Shown piece after piece: positions 24,586-32,299 of a DNA stretch of 36,714 nucleotides. Origin of the DNA: Candidatus Poribacteria bacterium (GTDB lineage: Bacteria; Poribacteria; WGA-4E; WGA-3G). The position numbers and the translations under genes are program-made. Positions within the stretch are counted from its first letter, which is position 1; each line of letters begins with the position of its first letter. Where the stretch lies: positions 1 through 36,714 of the forward strand of contig JAAXHO010000298.1 in the NCBI GenBank assembly GCA_012270795.1, read 5' to 3'. The notes under the pieces are model-generated. The model had not been told where the DNA came from and did no database searches. It worked only from the letters and a program-made list of their open reading frames with translations.

Positions 24586-25116
24586 GCTAGAACCGCTTTG
24601 TGAGGAGAGAAGTGATTTTGAAATGTCACGTGCCGTTTCTCTACGAGTCAATGCCCCATCATCCGTAGTACCTAATATCACAAGACGAATTTTATCTGTA
24701 GGATATGCATATAAGACAGGAACAACAATCGGACCAGATTTGACACTTTTTTCTTCCTTAATCAATTGCCAGTCCGTTTTTGACAAGGCACTCCCGCCCT
24801 TGTCCGCATAAATGTTAAATTTCTTTATGTTGTCCGAATGTATTACAATACGACGTATGACTTTTTTCTCAGGCAAAGTAATAATGACTTCAGGTGAAGA
24901 ACTGGGGTTACCTACACGATTTCCGGATGTATCTGAGGAACCAGTTGTACCAACCGTGTTTAAATCACCATCTGTCATTTGGATATTTGTTGAATGAACA
25001 CCGTCAAGAAGCGCATAATTTTCGCTCCATTCCTGCTGTGATAACAAGGCACTACAGCCTGCAGTTAGCACACAAAAACAGAAAAGGAGCATGAGTAAAA
25101 CAAATCTATTATTCAT
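24583..25116 (-). CDS. Discoidin-like lipoprotein, paralogue 1 (up to the internal UGA)
   Basis: 177 residues to the first stop, 229 if the UGA is read. Type II signal peptide with Cys21 in VLTAGC. The mature part is a beta-sandwich like F5/8 type C modules: a WSENYALLDGV opening, MTDGDLNTVG, VIITLPEKKVIRRIVIHSDN, FNIYADKGG, DWQLIKE, IRLVILGTTDDGALTRRE. About half its positions match the lipoprotein at 25241-25906. The closing strand AKISEIELFGYK lies beyond the UGA. Without it the fold would probably be incomplete. The ATG follows TTGGAGAAA. No function is assigned; likely an anchored ligand- or glycan-binding protein. Confidence 0.8.
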   Translation of the reverse strand: MNNRFVLLMLLFCFCVLTAGCSALLSQQEWSENYALLDGVHSTNIQMTDGDLNTVGTTGSSDTSGNRVGNPSSSPEVIITLPEKKVIRRIVIHSDNIKKFNIYADKGGSALSKTDWQLIKEEKSVKSGPIVVPVLYAYPTDKIRLVILGTTDDGALTRRETARDISKSLLSSQSGSS

Positions 25117-25240
25117 TTTATTTTCTCCAAGTATATAATGAATTTGAAATAATTTTTATGACAAATTCTGTCTAGTATTAGTTATTTAATAGTATAACAT
25201 TCCTGCAACCAATTTGTCAACCACAAAAATAAATAAAATC

Positions 25241-25906
25241 TCAATTTGACCCAAGAATCCCATCAAGTTCCTCTTCACGTTTGTTTTCTGAATCAGGCGC
25301 GCCATCTGTTTTAGGCTTGTATCCATAAATCCCAATTTCACCAATTTTTGCTGGATAATTCCTGCGGAATCCTCTGTTGCTGAAATTCCCCATAAATTGT
25401 CTATCTCTTGTTGAAGTTTGTTGGTAGAACTCAGCATTTTCTTTCCGTCGTAGAATCCCATCGTCTGTAGTGTCAGAAACAACAATCCTTAAATGGTCAA
25501 TAGGATGCACATGTAAAATTGGTATCACTATTGGTGATTCTTTTATACCTCTTACCTCCTTTAAAACCTGCCAATCTGTAGCAGACAAAGCCGTACCGCC
25601 TTTATCAGCATAGATAACTAACTTTTTGATATTATCAGAATGTATAACAATTTTACGAATACTCTTTTTTTCTGGCAACTTGATCGAAACGCCCGTTCCC
25701 CACCCAGAAAACCTTTGATTACTTAAATACTGTGTTTCACCGACTGTTGCAATGTCACCATCTATCATCTGTGGACTCGTTGAGACGACTCCATTCAAAA
25801 GCGCGTAGTTTTCACTCCATTCCTGTTCAGTCAGCAACCCCTGACAACCGATCGAAAATATAATAAAAGCAAGAAATAACTGGCTTAAAATGAATCGTTT
25901 GAGCAT
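25241..25906 (-). CDS. Discoidin-like lipoprotein, paralogue 2
   Basis: 221 residues. Type II signal peptide with Cys21 in IFSIGC. It has the same module as its neighbour: WSENYALLNGV, MIDGDIATVG, IKLPEKKSIRKIVIHSDN, LVIYADKGG, DWQVLKE, LRIVVSDTTDDGILRRKE, and the closing strand AKIGEIGIYGYK, followed by a charged tail. No cysteine or internal stop in the region matching the UGA of paralogue 1. The ATG follows AAAGGAG. It probably forms one transcript with paralogue 1, 124 bases downstream. Tandem duplication with later divergence is the simple reading. Confidence 0.82.
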   Translation of the reverse strand: MLKRFILSQLFLAFIIFSIGCQGLLTEQEWSENYALLNGVVSTSPQMIDGDIATVGETQYLSNQRFSGWGTGVSIKLPEKKSIRKIVIHSDNIKKLVIYADKGGTALSATDWQVLKEVRGIKESPIVIPILHVHPIDHLRIVVSDTTDDGILRRKENAEFYQQTSTRDRQFMGNFSNRGFRRNYPAKIGEIGIYGYKPKTDGAPDSENKREEELDGILGSN

Positions 25907-26172
25907 TGTTAAACTCCTTTGTAAAAACCAACTTGAAATTGGTACATATTTCTGAAATCTGTTCTAAGGTAGATGGGTTAATGTACAGAACCTATTGTCC
26001 TATCCAATAAATTGCTCTTTGAATGTATATGCAAACAGTATATCAAATTTATACTCTTTTTTCCATATCTTTTAAGGGTTATGCAGTTTTAAGAATTCTT
26101 AGTAATTTATGATAAATATTGGTTTAGGTTCTAAATTGGTAAATACAAACCTTTTTGTAGTATCCACGCTTT

Positions 26173-26319
26173 TGTCTGAACCAGGATTTACAGGATTACC
26201 AGATTACCAGGATTTTCCTCATCAAATCCTATTTCATAAAGGAACGTAAACGTACATCAAAAGTCCTTGATGTGGTAAATCCTGGTAATCTGGTAATCCT
26301 GCAAATCCTGGTTCAGACA
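26173..26319. repeat. GTCTGAACC hairpin element
   Basis: Ends TGTCTGAACCAGGATTTACA and its near complement, with a long imperfect stem of GGATTACCAG-type repeats. Copies at 7814-7951 and 34656-34784. The left family-D end was not found here, so the shell is degenerate. Confidence 0.8.
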
Positions 26320-26486
26320 AAAGAAATATCAAACCGACAATAAACAAACAAATCTATTAACGGATATTAACATATTTTCCTAAAATGCCAAAAAATAAAT
26401 ATCCCTTATCCTCATCAAAACATTTTATTATAGATATCTTTTCCGCGAATTCCGAGATTCCATACACACCCCTTTTGAATATCATT

Positions 26487-26515
26487 TTGACAAAATTTTG
26501 AATTCATGTTATAGT
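26487..26515 (+). promoter_or_regulatory. Strong promoter of the sulfatase gene
   Basis: TTGACA (26487-26492), 17-base spacer, TATAGT (26510-26515) with TGT directly before it. The leader is about 75 bases long. Confidence 0.75.
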
Positions 26516-26596
26516 CTTTTCAAGAAACATTACACATGGCGAAAAAATTCAAACGACTCACAACATGGTAAAGTTTGAAAATAAAAGGAGATAAAT

Positions 26597-27973
26597 TTGG
26601 CAACAACACAACCAAATGTGCTATGGATTTACGGAGAAGACCTTTCACCCGATTTGGGATGCTACGCAACACCCGCAGTAGCAACGCCAAATATTGACAG
26701 ACTGGCTGAAGAAGGCACACGTTTTTCAAACGCTTTTGTAACATGTCCCGTGTGTTCCCCAAGCCGGTCCGCATTAATCACAGGAACTTACCAAACCCAT
26801 TTTGATGCACATAACCATCGCAGCAATAGAAACAAACCCTTGCGCACAGATATGAATCTCATCACAGACTGTTTTCGCAAAGCAGGATATTTTACATGCA
26901 ACAGCCCAGGACCACCCTATAACCGGCGCGGAAAAACTGATTTCAACTTCCAACGAAATAACCCTTTCGATGGTATTGATTGGCGGGAAAGAGCAGATGG
27001 ACAACCATTTTACGCACAAATCAATATACCTGACACACATCGCACCTTTAAACCCGATCCAGACCGACCAATTAATCCCGATGATGTTAAGTTGCCACCC
27101 TACTACCCTGACCACCCACTGATACGCAAGGATTGGACACTCTACTTGGAAACTATACAATTATTAGACAAAAAAGTGGGCAGAATACTCAAACGCTTAG
27201 ATGATGAAGACCTCACTGAGAACACTATCGTATTTTTTATCAGCGATCATGGACGCGCTCATATACGTTGCAAGCAATTCCTATATGATGGTGGCATACA
27301 TATCCCATTGATCGTCCGGTGGCCAAACAATGTTGATGCCAGCACCGTCAGTAATGAACTTGTAAGCGGAATCGATTTTATGCCAACGTCACTATCCCTC
27401 ACAGGTATTGATATACCTGAATATGTACAAGGACAAATCTTTCTTGGTGAAAACGCAACAACTCGCGACGCAATCTTCGCAGCACGCGACAGATGCGATG
27501 GAACAGATGACCGAATTCGTTGTATACGCACCAAAAACTATAAACTCATCCATAATTACTATCCCGAATTACCTTATATGCAATTCAACGCATACAAGAA
27601 GACACAATACCCATTGTGGACACTAATTCGTATACTTGCTGAAAAAGACGAATTAACCGAAGCACAGCAACACTTTGTTCAACAGCCTCGCCCTAAAGAA
27701 GAACTCTATGATTTACAGAATGACCCTTATGAAGTCAACAATATCGCTAACGATAAACAATATCAAAATGTCCTAAACGATTTGAGAAACAGATTGAATA
27801 CCTGGATTGAAACCACCGGAGATATGGGAGAAACTCCTGAATCCAATGAAATCAAATCCTATTGGGATAATAATATGGAGAAAAGCTACAATAAAAAAAT
27901 GAACGACAGAGGCCTATCTCCTAACATCAGCAACAAAGATTATATACACTGGTGGGAAAAACAACTCCTTTAA
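26597..27973 (+). CDS. Type I (formylglycine) sulfatase, S1 family
   Basis: 458 residues from a TTG start with AAAGGAG upstream. The active-site motif CSPSR starts at Cys53 (PVCSPSRSALITG), the cysteine converted to formylglycine by the maturing enzyme. The N-terminal metal site is changed from the usual DD to EDLSPDLGCY. A second metal region, TIVFFISDHGRAHIRCKQFLYDGG, is split by context but recognisable around FFISDHG. The C-terminal LYDLQNDPYEVNNIA is typical. No signal peptide, so a cytoplasmic location or an unusual export route. It removes sulfate esters, probably from sulfated sugars, in keeping with the glycan-related genes nearby. Confidence 0.9.
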   Translation: MATTQPNVLWIYGEDLSPDLGCYATPAVATPNIDRLAEEGTRFSNAFVTCPVCSPSRSALITGTYQTHFDAHNHRSNRNKPLRTDMNLITDCFRKAGYFTCNSPGPPYNRRGKTDFNFQRNNPFDGIDWRERADGQPFYAQINIPDTHRTFKPDPDRPINPDDVKLPPYYPDHPLIRKDWTLYLETIQLLDKKVGRILKRLDDEDLTENTIVFFISDHGRAHIRCKQFLYDGGIHIPLIVRWPNNVDASTVSNELVSGIDFMPTSLSLTGIDIPEYVQGQIFLGENATTRDAIFAARDRCDGTDDRIRCIRTKNYKLIHNYYPELPYMQFNAYKKTQYPLWTLIRILAEKDELTEAQQHFVQQPRPKEELYDLQNDPYEVNNIANDKQYQNVLNDLRNRLNTWIETTGDMGETPESNEIKSYWDNNMEKSYNKKMNDRGLSPNISNKDYIHWWEKQLL

Positions 27974-27984
27974 TATTTTGTTTC

Positions 27985-28013
27985 TTGACACAAACTAATT
28001 TGTCTGTTAAAAT
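27985..28013 (+). promoter_or_regulatory. Promoter of the SOD-sulfite oxidase-PhyH operon
   Basis: TTGACA (27985-27990), 17-base spacer, TAAAAT (28008-28013) with TGT directly before it. A family-E element lies between it and the SOD start, so the leader would be about 135 bases. Confidence 0.65.
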
Positions 28014-28029
28014 ACTGTTTTAAAATATC

Positions 28030-28138
28030 ATACCATTTCTAATTAATCTCTTCATTGTAGCATAAACTGCCAGTTTGTGCTGTTCACCGTTTTATTTCTT
28101 ACAGTCGGTAATGAGAGAAAATAGAATAAAAATGGTAT
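28030..28138. repeat. Family-E element in the leader of the SOD operon
   Basis: Ends ATACCATTTCTAATT and AAAAATGGTAT. One GTAGCATAAACTGCCAGTTT core, then a tail like that of 20219-20350 (CACCGTTTTATTTCTTACAG, CGGTAATGAGAGAAAAT). Confidence 0.8.
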
Positions 28139-28155
28139 GACAACGAGGAGATACA

Positions 28156-28881
28156 ATGAACCGTAGAAATTTTTTGATAACTGGAAGCACCGCAATAGCC
28201 GGAATATTGGCTGTAAAGAACCCATTATCACTTTATGCAGATCAACATGAAGCGCACGACCATACCCATAGTTACGAACTTCCAAAGCTACGTTATGCCT
28301 ATGATGCACTCGAACCACATATTGACAAACGTACTATGGAAATACATCACGGTAAACACCACCAAGGGTATGTGAATAAACTCAACGCTGCTTTAGCAAA
28401 GTATCATGATTTATCAGACCAATCAATAGAAAGTCTACTACGAAATATCGGGAAAGTGCCTAAGGATATCATGCAAACTGTCGTAAACAACGCAGGTGGA
28501 CACGCAAACCATACCCTATTCTGGAGCACAATGATACCAAACGGTAGGCAACTTTCTGGAAAAGTCGCTGAAGCAATGCAAGCTACATTTGGTTCTATTG
28601 ACAAGGCAAAAGAACAATTTGTGACGATCGCAAAATCACAATTCGGCTCAGGATGGGCATGGCTAGTTGTTAATGACAAAAAGAAACTTCAAATTTATGG
28701 AACGAAAAACCAGGATAGTCCACACCTGCTGAAACATACACCTATCCTCGGACTGGATGTTTGGGAACATGCATACTATCTCAAATATCAGAACCGCCGC
28801 GCTGATTACATCAACGCATGGCAAAATGTTGTAAACTGGAAACAGGTTAACCTCAATTACGTCGCGGCAATGAAGGCTTAG
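28156..28881 (+). CDS. sodA: Superoxide dismutase, Fe/Mn family, Mn-type, exported
   Basis: 241 residues. An N-terminal twin-arginine signal (MNRRNFL, hydrophobic to about residue 27) is followed by a His-rich linker (HEAHDHTHS) and the SOD fold. Metal ligands: His64 (MEIHHGKHH), His119 (GGHANHTLFW), Asp201 and His205 (GLDVWEHAYY). GGHANH and NQDSPH are typical of manganese enzymes. It converts superoxide to peroxide and oxygen, here probably folded with metal in the cytoplasm and exported by Tat. GAGGAG precedes the ATG. The next gene begins 10 bases downstream. Confidence 0.92.
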   Translation: MNRRNFLITGSTAIAGILAVKNPLSLYADQHEAHDHTHSYELPKLRYAYDALEPHIDKRTMEIHHGKHHQGYVNKLNAALAKYHDLSDQSIESLLRNIGKVPKDIMQTVVNNAGGHANHTLFWSTMIPNGRQLSGKVAEAMQATFGSIDKAKEQFVTIAKSQFGSGWAWLVVNDKKKLQIYGTKNQDSPHLLKHTPILGLDVWEHAYYLKYQNRRADYINAWQNVVNWKQVNLNYVAAMKA

Positions 28882-28891
28882 AAATAATATC

Positions 28892-30025
28892 ATGAATCGC
28901 AGAGATTTTATACGAAACACGGGTTTAACACTCACCGGGCTATTGCTCAGCCCTTGGGCAGCTTACGCATTTCCTAACCGCGAAGGAGAAACGCTTGTTC
29001 CATTTGCTGATCAACCCCAAGATGCTCCAAGACGAGGACTACTAGATTGGAGCGAATTCAACTCGTTCATCACACCAAACAACAAATTTTTCAACGTCTC
29101 TCACTACAACAGACCAAAAATTGATCCCGCTACATGGAAATTAGAAATCAGTGGGTTAGTTGAAAATGAGATGACACTCACCCTTGAGGACATTAAATCT
29201 CTTCCCAAGAAAGAAACTAACTTTACCTTAGAATGTTCCGGAAATCACGGTTTTCCAACCTTTACCGGCGCAATCGGAAACGCAAAATGGGGAGGGACAC
29301 CACTCGCCCCTATCCTCAAAAAAGCAGGTATCAAAAATAACGGAATAGAGGTCATCTTCTTCGGACACGACAGCAGAAAAGAGAAAATTAGAGACATCAC
29401 AATGCCTCAAAACTTTGCACGTAGTATGTCGGTTGAAGACGCTACAGACGAAAACCATCTACTATGTTACGAAATGAACGGTCAACCATTGCCACAAAAT
29501 AACGGCGCACCCGTACGACTGATCGCCCCCGGTTGGTACGGAATCGCATCCGTAAAATGGCTCAAACGAATTGAAGTGCGAGACACACGTTTTATGGGAA
29601 GATTTATGGGGCGCGACTACGTCACAATACGGGAGGAAAAACGCCCAGACGGTGAATCTGTCTGGATGGAAACCTCAGTCGGAAGAACAAAATTAAAAGC
29701 ACTAGCAGCCAAGGTAACACGCATCGGTGACGAATACAGAATATACGGTGCCGCATGGGGAGCACCCATAAAAAAAGTTGAAGTCAGCATTGATAACGGA
29801 CCTTGGCAAGAAGTGACAATTGAACCAAGAGATGATGACGAATTCGCATGGAAAATTTGGCATCTCGATTGGAAAAATCCAACTACCGGCGAACACACCA
29901 TCGTCGCAAGAGCTATTGATACCTCAGGAAACATCCAACCCGAAGCTGATTCCGACTACATAAAGGGAAAACATACCTATTGGGAAAGCAACGGGCAGGT
30001 AATTCAAAAAATCAATATCGAATAG
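28892..30025 (+). CDS. Sulfite oxidase-like molybdopterin enzyme, Tat-exported
   Basis: 377 residues. Tat-type signal MNRRDFI and a hydrophobic core to about 26 (AYAFP). Molybdopterin domain with the cofactor-binding Cys115 in LECSGNHGF, GTPLAPILKKAGI, and APVRLIAPGWYGIASVKWL. The C-terminal Mo-co dimerisation domain (about 265-370) has VEVSIDNGPWQEV and HTIVARAIDTSGNIQ. Members oxidise sulfite or related substrates; no haem domain is present, so a separate electron acceptor is needed. Placement behind SOD suggests joint periplasmic detoxification. Confidence 0.9.
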   Translation: MNRRDFIRNTGLTLTGLLLSPWAAYAFPNREGETLVPFADQPQDAPRRGLLDWSEFNSFITPNNKFFNVSHYNRPKIDPATWKLEISGLVENEMTLTLEDIKSLPKKETNFTLECSGNHGFPTFTGAIGNAKWGGTPLAPILKKAGIKNNGIEVIFFGHDSRKEKIRDITMPQNFARSMSVEDATDENHLLCYEMNGQPLPQNNGAPVRLIAPGWYGIASVKWLKRIEVRDTRFMGRFMGRDYVTIREEKRPDGESVWMETSVGRTKLKALAAKVTRIGDEYRIYGAAWGAPIKKVEVSIDNGPWQEVTIEPRDDDEFAWKIWHLDWKNPTTGEHTIVARAIDTSGNIQPEADSDYIKGKHTYWESNGQVIQKINIE

Positions 30026-30035
30026 GAGATTATGA

Positions 30036-30803
30036 TTGATTAAAATAACCGACGAGCAAAAACAGCAATACAAGCAGGAAGGTTATCTCATACTAGAAAG
30101 TGTGATCCCACAACCATTCCTCAAATTGCTACGGGGTGAATGCGGGACATTCATCTCTCAAATTGAAGAACGAATGCAACGTGAAAACAAAGATGTTATC
30201 GGCCTAAACCATAAGAACAAACGCTATTTTGTCTCAAACTGCTTTAGAACACAACCGAAACTCCGTGAATTTCTGTTCAGTGAACTGATGACTGAAGTTT
30301 GTCGAGCTACTCTGGGTGATACCGCATATCTCTTTTGGGAACAGTACGTTGTCAAAGGGGCAGAGACTGGTATGAAATTCAGTTGGCATCAAGATTCAGG
30401 CTACGTCGGGTATCCCAACCACAAACGATATCTCACCTGTTGGTGTGCCCTTGACGATATGTCCGAAGAAAACGGCACAGTATACGTCATGCCGTTTTCG
30501 CATATCGGCATCCGCTCTTGGGTAAAGCATATCCGAGAGGAAGGCAGTAACGATATGATCGGGTATTTCGGACCTGAGAAAGGTGTGCCTGCCATCGTTC
30601 CTGCCGGCAGTATTGTCGCATTCACAAGCATAAACTTTCATTGTAGCGGAACAAACTCAACAGACAAAATGCGACGGGCATATCTCGCACAATACTCCCC
30701 AGAACCCCTACTCTCACAAGACGGAAGCCGGCTATGGGGCAACGCCGAACCCTTGTTGAAAGATGGAAAGTCTGTCGTCGGTGAACCTCCACCCGTTATC
30801 TGA
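30036..30803 (+). CDS. Phytanoyl-CoA dioxygenase (PhyH)-family oxygenase, second copy
   Basis: 255 residues from TTG at 30036; an ATG four bases earlier leads straight to a stop, and GGAG at 30025-30028 fits the TTG. Fe(II) ligands are His118 and Asp120 (FSWHQDSGYVG) and His202 (INFHCSGTN). Arg213 or Arg214 (KMRRAYLAQ) is placed for 2-oxoglutarate. The substrate region NHKRYLTCWCALDDMSEENG is typical. It is only distantly similar to the copy at 14881. It lies 10 bases after the sulfite oxidase stop, so it is in the same operon. Substrate unknown. Confidence 0.88.
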   Translation: MIKITDEQKQQYKQEGYLILESVIPQPFLKLLRGECGTFISQIEERMQRENKDVIGLNHKNKRYFVSNCFRTQPKLREFLFSELMTEVCRATLGDTAYLFWEQYVVKGAETGMKFSWHQDSGYVGYPNHKRYLTCWCALDDMSEENGTVYVMPFSHIGIRSWVKHIREEGSNDMIGYFGPEKGVPAIVPAGSIVAFTSINFHCSGTNSTDKMRRAYLAQYSPEPLLSQDGSRLWGNAEPLLKDGKSVVGEPPPVI

Positions 30804-30817
30804 TATGCCTAATCGCT

Positions 30818-31171
30818 TCAGTCCAAATTATCAAGTTCTTGCAGTGATTGTTTAACTTCCTCTATGAGCTCCTCATTTTCTTCTTGCTCCGCCAATTCCA
30901 AGCCTTTCTGAAAATCTGCCCTTGCTTCCACAGTCTGTTTTAGTCCATATTTTGCATAACCACGCATGAAGTATCCTTGAGCGCAGTTCGGTTCACGTTT
31001 AATACACTCATCAAAATCAGAGATCGCAGCCTCATAGTGTCCTAATTCATCCTTTGCAGAACCCCGTCTGAAGTAGGCAAGGGCATCATCGGGTTTGAGT
31101 TGAAGACCTTTATCAAAATCAGAGATCGCAGCCTCATAACGTTCTAATACATCTTTCGCATGTCCCCGCAT
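30818..31171 (-). CDS. TPR protein, C-terminal part of a frameshifted gene
   Basis: 117 residues in a different frame from the upstream part. Three TPR units (around YEAAISDFDKGLQLKPDDAL, YEAAISDFDECIKREPNCAQ, and TVEARADFQKGLELAEQEEN) and an acidic end. Adding one base near 31174, where TATTCATG would become TATTTCATG, joins it to 31144-31920. There is no ribosome site of its own. Confidence 0.6.
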   Translation of the reverse strand: MRGHAKDVLERYEAAISDFDKGLQLKPDDALAYFRRGSAKDELGHYEAAISDFDECIKREPNCAQGYFMRGYAKYGLKQTVEARADFQKGLELAEQEENEELIEEVKQSLQELDNLD

Positions 31172-31920
31172 GAATATGCTTGAGCGCAGTTCGGTTCACG
31201 TTTAATACACTCATCAAAATCAGAGATCGCAGCCTCATAGTATCCTAACATGTCCTTCGCATGCCCACGTATGAAATAAGCATGGGCATCTTCCGGTTTA
31301 AGTCGTATACCTTCATTAAAATCAGTTATCGCAGCCTCATGTTGTTCTAACGCACATTTGGCAATCCCTCGATAATTGTAAGCCTCCGCATAATCTGGTT
31401 TTAGATGTAGTGCTTCGTTATAATCGGAGATTGCCTCCTCATGGTTATTAAGTACATCCTTTGCTCTCCCCCGATTGTAATATGCCTCCATATACTCAGG
31501 ATTCAGATGTATTGCTTCATCAAAGTCAGATATAGCGGACTCATATTGTTCTAAAAGGGATTTCGTGGCACCTCGATTATTATAGAAAATAGCATTATCA
31601 GGTTTCAGGTTAATTGCATTGTCGTAAGCTAAGAGGGCATCTTCCGGAATGCGATTCAAGAGGAGACCACCGATAGAAAACCATGCATGTGCTGTAAGGA
31701 CGTTATCTATTCCTTTTGCAATATTTGCAATGGAACGCCATTTTTCTATCGCTTCAAGAATATTACCATCCCGTTCAAGCAAGTAAGCCTCAATTATCGC
31801 GTTGTCTATGAGCGATAACTCGGAATTCCGCAGCTCTTCTTGCCAGACTTCAGGTATTGTCCCAACTTTCTCAGGATTACTAATATTCTCAATGATTTCA
31901 AGTATTGTTTTTGTGTTCAC
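31144..31920 (-). CDS. Tetratricopeptide-repeat protein, N-terminal part of a frameshifted gene
   Basis: 258 residues from a GTG start. A helical N-terminal region (1-75) is followed by five TPR units with the YxNRGxAK...EAISDFxEAIxLxPDYxEA pattern, then an out-of-frame end (YSCGDMRKMY). The correct continuation is in the -1 frame (30818-31171), so the full protein would be about 367 residues. TPRs mediate protein contacts; no catalytic domain is present. The gene begins 16 bases after the MazF-like stop, so it probably belongs to the same transcript. No clear ribosome site; coupling to the toxin gene is likely. Confidence 0.72.
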   Translation of the reverse strand: MNTKTILEIIENISNPEKVGTIPEVWQEELRNSELSLIDNAIIEAYLLERDGNILEAIEKWRSIANIAKGIDNVLTAHAWFSIGGLLLNRIPEDALLAYDNAINLKPDNAIFYNNRGATKSLLEQYESAISDFDEAIHLNPEYMEAYYNRGRAKDVLNNHEEAISDYNEALHLKPDYAEAYNYRGIAKCALEQHEAAITDFNEGIRLKPEDAHAYFIRGHAKDMLGYYEAAISDFDECIKREPNCAQAYSCGDMRKMY

Positions 31921-31936
31921 GATTCACTAAAACTTA

Positions 31937-32299
31937 CTATTCACCCCATATAATCGTTTCTAATATCTGAGAAACTGCAATTACCGTATCATAAGGTATT
32001 TCACACCGAAATACCGCCCTTCTTGCATGCCAATCAGGACTTTTAACCTGGTCTGTTCGTATAAACCCATTTACATCAAGTCCTTTAGGAATTTCAATTT
32101 CAAAAGGTCCACCTCTTTTGGTCTTGGTAATCGGACATATAATCGCTAAATTTTTCTTGAGATGAAAGTCTGATGAGGAGATAACAAGCCCAGGTCGCAC
32201 ATCCCAAATTTCTTTCCCCGCTTGAGGATCAAAGTCAATATCAACTACGTCACCCCGCAAAGGGATATAGTTTGGATCATACATAGTTCCAGTTAACAT
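31937..32299 (-). CDS. MazF/PemK-family mRNA-interferase toxin
   Basis: 120 residues. Family signature blocks: PLRGDVVDIDFDPQAGKE, RPGLVIS, AIICPITKTKRGGPFEIEIP, GFIRTDQVKSPDWHARRAVF, and IAVSQILETI at the end. MazF toxins are ribosome-dependent or free RNases that cut specific RNA triplets to heptamers. The ATG overlaps the last codons of the upstream gene by 7 bases (ATGTTAA), a toxin-antitoxin-like coupling. A second ATG five codons in is possible. The upstream partner is not a recognised antitoxin. Confidence 0.88.
   Translation of the reverse strand: MLTGTMYDPNYIPLRGDVVDIDFDPQAGKEIWDVRPGLVISSSDFHLKKNLAIICPITKTKRGGPFEIEIPKGLDVNGFIRTDQVKSPDWHARRAVFRCEIPYDTVIAVSQILETIIWGE

Larger units (their letters stand above)
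25907..26596. other. Intergenic region: AT-rich leader, one repeat, sulfatase promoter
   Basis: 25907-26172 is AT-rich with nothing recognised apart from a tiny hairpin near 25928-25944 (ACCAACT-tga-AATTGGT). Then come a GTCTGAACC hairpin (26173-26319), remnants of the outer family-D sequence (CCGCGAATTCCGAGATTC and TACACACCCC near 26442-26472), and the sulfatase promoter. Confidence 0.6.
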
